Part shown: piece after piece, positions 5,609 to 6,230 of the stretch | Layout of the letters: each line of letters starts with the position of its first letter | Position numbering within the stretch: position 1 is the stretch's first letter | Assembly: GCA_027484885.1 (NCBI GenBank) | Contig: JAIXSD010000447.1 | Span: 1-6,230, forward strand | Length of the DNA stretch: 6,230 nt | From: Rubrivivax sp. | Lineage (GTDB): Bacteria > Pseudomonadota > Gammaproteobacteria > Burkholderiales > Burkholderiaceae_C | Direction: 5' to 3' | The notes under the pieces: model-generated | Databases searched by the model: none | What the model was told of the DNA's origin: nothing | The model's input: only the letters and a program-made list of their open reading frames with translations | Position numbers and translations under genes: made by a program

Positions 5609-6230
5609 TCAGCCCTTGGCGCGTTGCTGGCGCAAGGCAAAGCGCGCCGGATCGATGGCCTCGACCAGGCTGGCCTCCAGCGGCAGCGGTGCGCCCGTCA
5701 CCTGGGCGGCCAGGACCTGGGCGCACAGGGCCGCCCAGCTGATGCCGCGTGAGCCCATGCCCATGCAGATGGCCAAGCCGGGCCGGCGCGCCAGGAAGCG
5801 CAGCTGATCGGGCAGGGCGCCATCGCCCATCACCGGCAGGCCGCCCACCAGGGGCAGGCGGTCGGCCGTGGCCAGGCGCCAACCCACCCGGCCACCCTGG
5901 GCCTGCAGCGGCCCATCCTCGGGCGCCAGGCCGGCCAGCTCGCTGAACTGGGCCAGGTTGCGGGCATGGTCGGCCTCGCGCAGATCGGGGTCGAGATCGC
6001 CGTCCTGGCTGGTGGCGCCGCACCACAGGCCCTGGGCCGTGTCGGCGATGGCATAGCCGAGGCCGGCCACTGGCAGGCGCGGTCGCGTGCGGGTGTTGAG
6101 CGCTGCGGGCAGCTCGGGCACATGGCTGAGCTGGCCGCGCAGCTGCAGCAGGGGCAGAGGCACGTCAGGCGCCAGCGCCTGCAGCAAGGCCTGCGCCCGG
6201 TGGCCGCCGGCCAGCACCAGCAGCGGCGCC
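5609..6230 (-). CDS. mnmC: MnmC-type FAD-dependent tRNA-modification oxidoreductase, C-terminal part
   Basis: Partial gene: the C-terminal 206 residues are visible and the start lies beyond the right edge. MnmC finishes the mnm5(s2)U modification at wobble position 34 of certain tRNAs; its FAD domain removes the carboxymethyl group from cmnm5U and its methyltransferase domain then methylates the product. The visible part matches the C-terminal half of the FAD (DAO-like) domain: LLVLAGGH at the beginning, LRGQLSHVP (strand after the FAD fold), [21 protein letters not shown], and the end block [20 protein letters not shown] followed by [20 protein letters not shown], which is very characteristic of MnmC. 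Whether the N-terminal methyltransferase domain is fused cannot be seen here. Other DAO-family oxidoreductases are the alternative, but the GSRG and PLPLE-xxL-x-ALDPARF pattern favours MnmC. The gene reads toward the chemoreceptor, 163 bp away, which probably has its own promoter. Confidence 0.88.
   Translation of the reverse strand, partial: APLLVLAGGHRAQALLQALAPDVPLPLLQLRGQLSHVPELPAALNTRTRPRLPVAGLGYAIADTAQGLWCGATSQDGDLDPDLREADHARNLAQFSELAGLAPEDGPLQAQGGRVGWRLATADRLPLVGGLPVMGDGALPDQLRFLARRPGLAICMGMGSRGISWAALCAQVLAAQVTGAPLPLEASLVEAIDPARFALRQQRAKG

Noticed and set aside
3817..5742. A 641-codon open reading frame on the plus strand opposite the chemoreceptor gene
   Set aside because: It is antisense to a clear MCP gene, its translation is Gly/Ala/His/Arg-rich without domain features, and long antisense frames are common in GC-rich DNA.

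Overview
The window is GC-rich with strongly GC-biased third codon positions. Together with the gene types (an RpiA of E. coli length, an MnmC-like tRNA-modification enzyme, a 4HB/HAMP chemoreceptor, E. coli-type CTGT-N8-ACAG LexA boxes), this suggests a motile betaproteobacterium of the order Burkholderiales, perhaps near Roseateles/Pelomonas/Rubrivivax. The taxonomic guess is inference; no marker gene fixes it.

Layout. Bases 1-61 hold the rho-independent terminator of a gene that lies to the left of the window. Bases 203-2334 hold a two-gene plus-strand unit: an exported DUF2141 protein (203-715) and, 26 bp later, a carotenoid-oxygenase-family enzyme with a Tat-type signal peptide (742-2334). 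The end of that gene runs into a short repeat cluster (2323-2430) made of six perfect GTGAATC heptamers, then inverted octamers, framed by a 12-bp inverted repeat. Facing it on the minus strand is a small gene of unknown family (2433-2813, 126 aa, one predicted membrane helix). Its promoter region carries two abutting 16-bp LexA boxes (2891-2922), so it is very probably induced by the SOS response. Divergent from it is rpiA (3078-3737), ribose-5-phosphate isomerase A. A bidirectional terminator (3787-3818) separates rpiA from a convergent methyl-accepting chemotaxis protein (3859-5445, minus). Upstream of the chemoreceptor are two candidate sigma-28 (FliA) promoters. The last gene, cut by the window edge, is the C-terminal part of an MnmC-type FAD-dependent tRNA-modification oxidoreductase (5609-6230, minus).

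How the genes work together. The DUF2141 and carotenoid-oxygenase genes look like one operon whose products both act outside the cytoplasm. The other genes appear independent: a housekeeping sugar isomerase, a flagellar-regulon chemoreceptor, a tRNA-modification enzyme and an SOS-controlled orphan membrane protein. The orphan with its double LexA operator is the part of the window most likely to be undescribed. No tRNA, rRNA, CRISPR array, insertion sequence or prophage gene was seen. The only non-coding stretches above 100 bp are 62-202 (no confident promoter seen), 2335-2432 (repeats), 2814-3077 (LexA operator and the divergent promoter region), 3738-3858 (terminator hairpins) and 5446-5608 (candidate sigma-28 promoters and hairpins).
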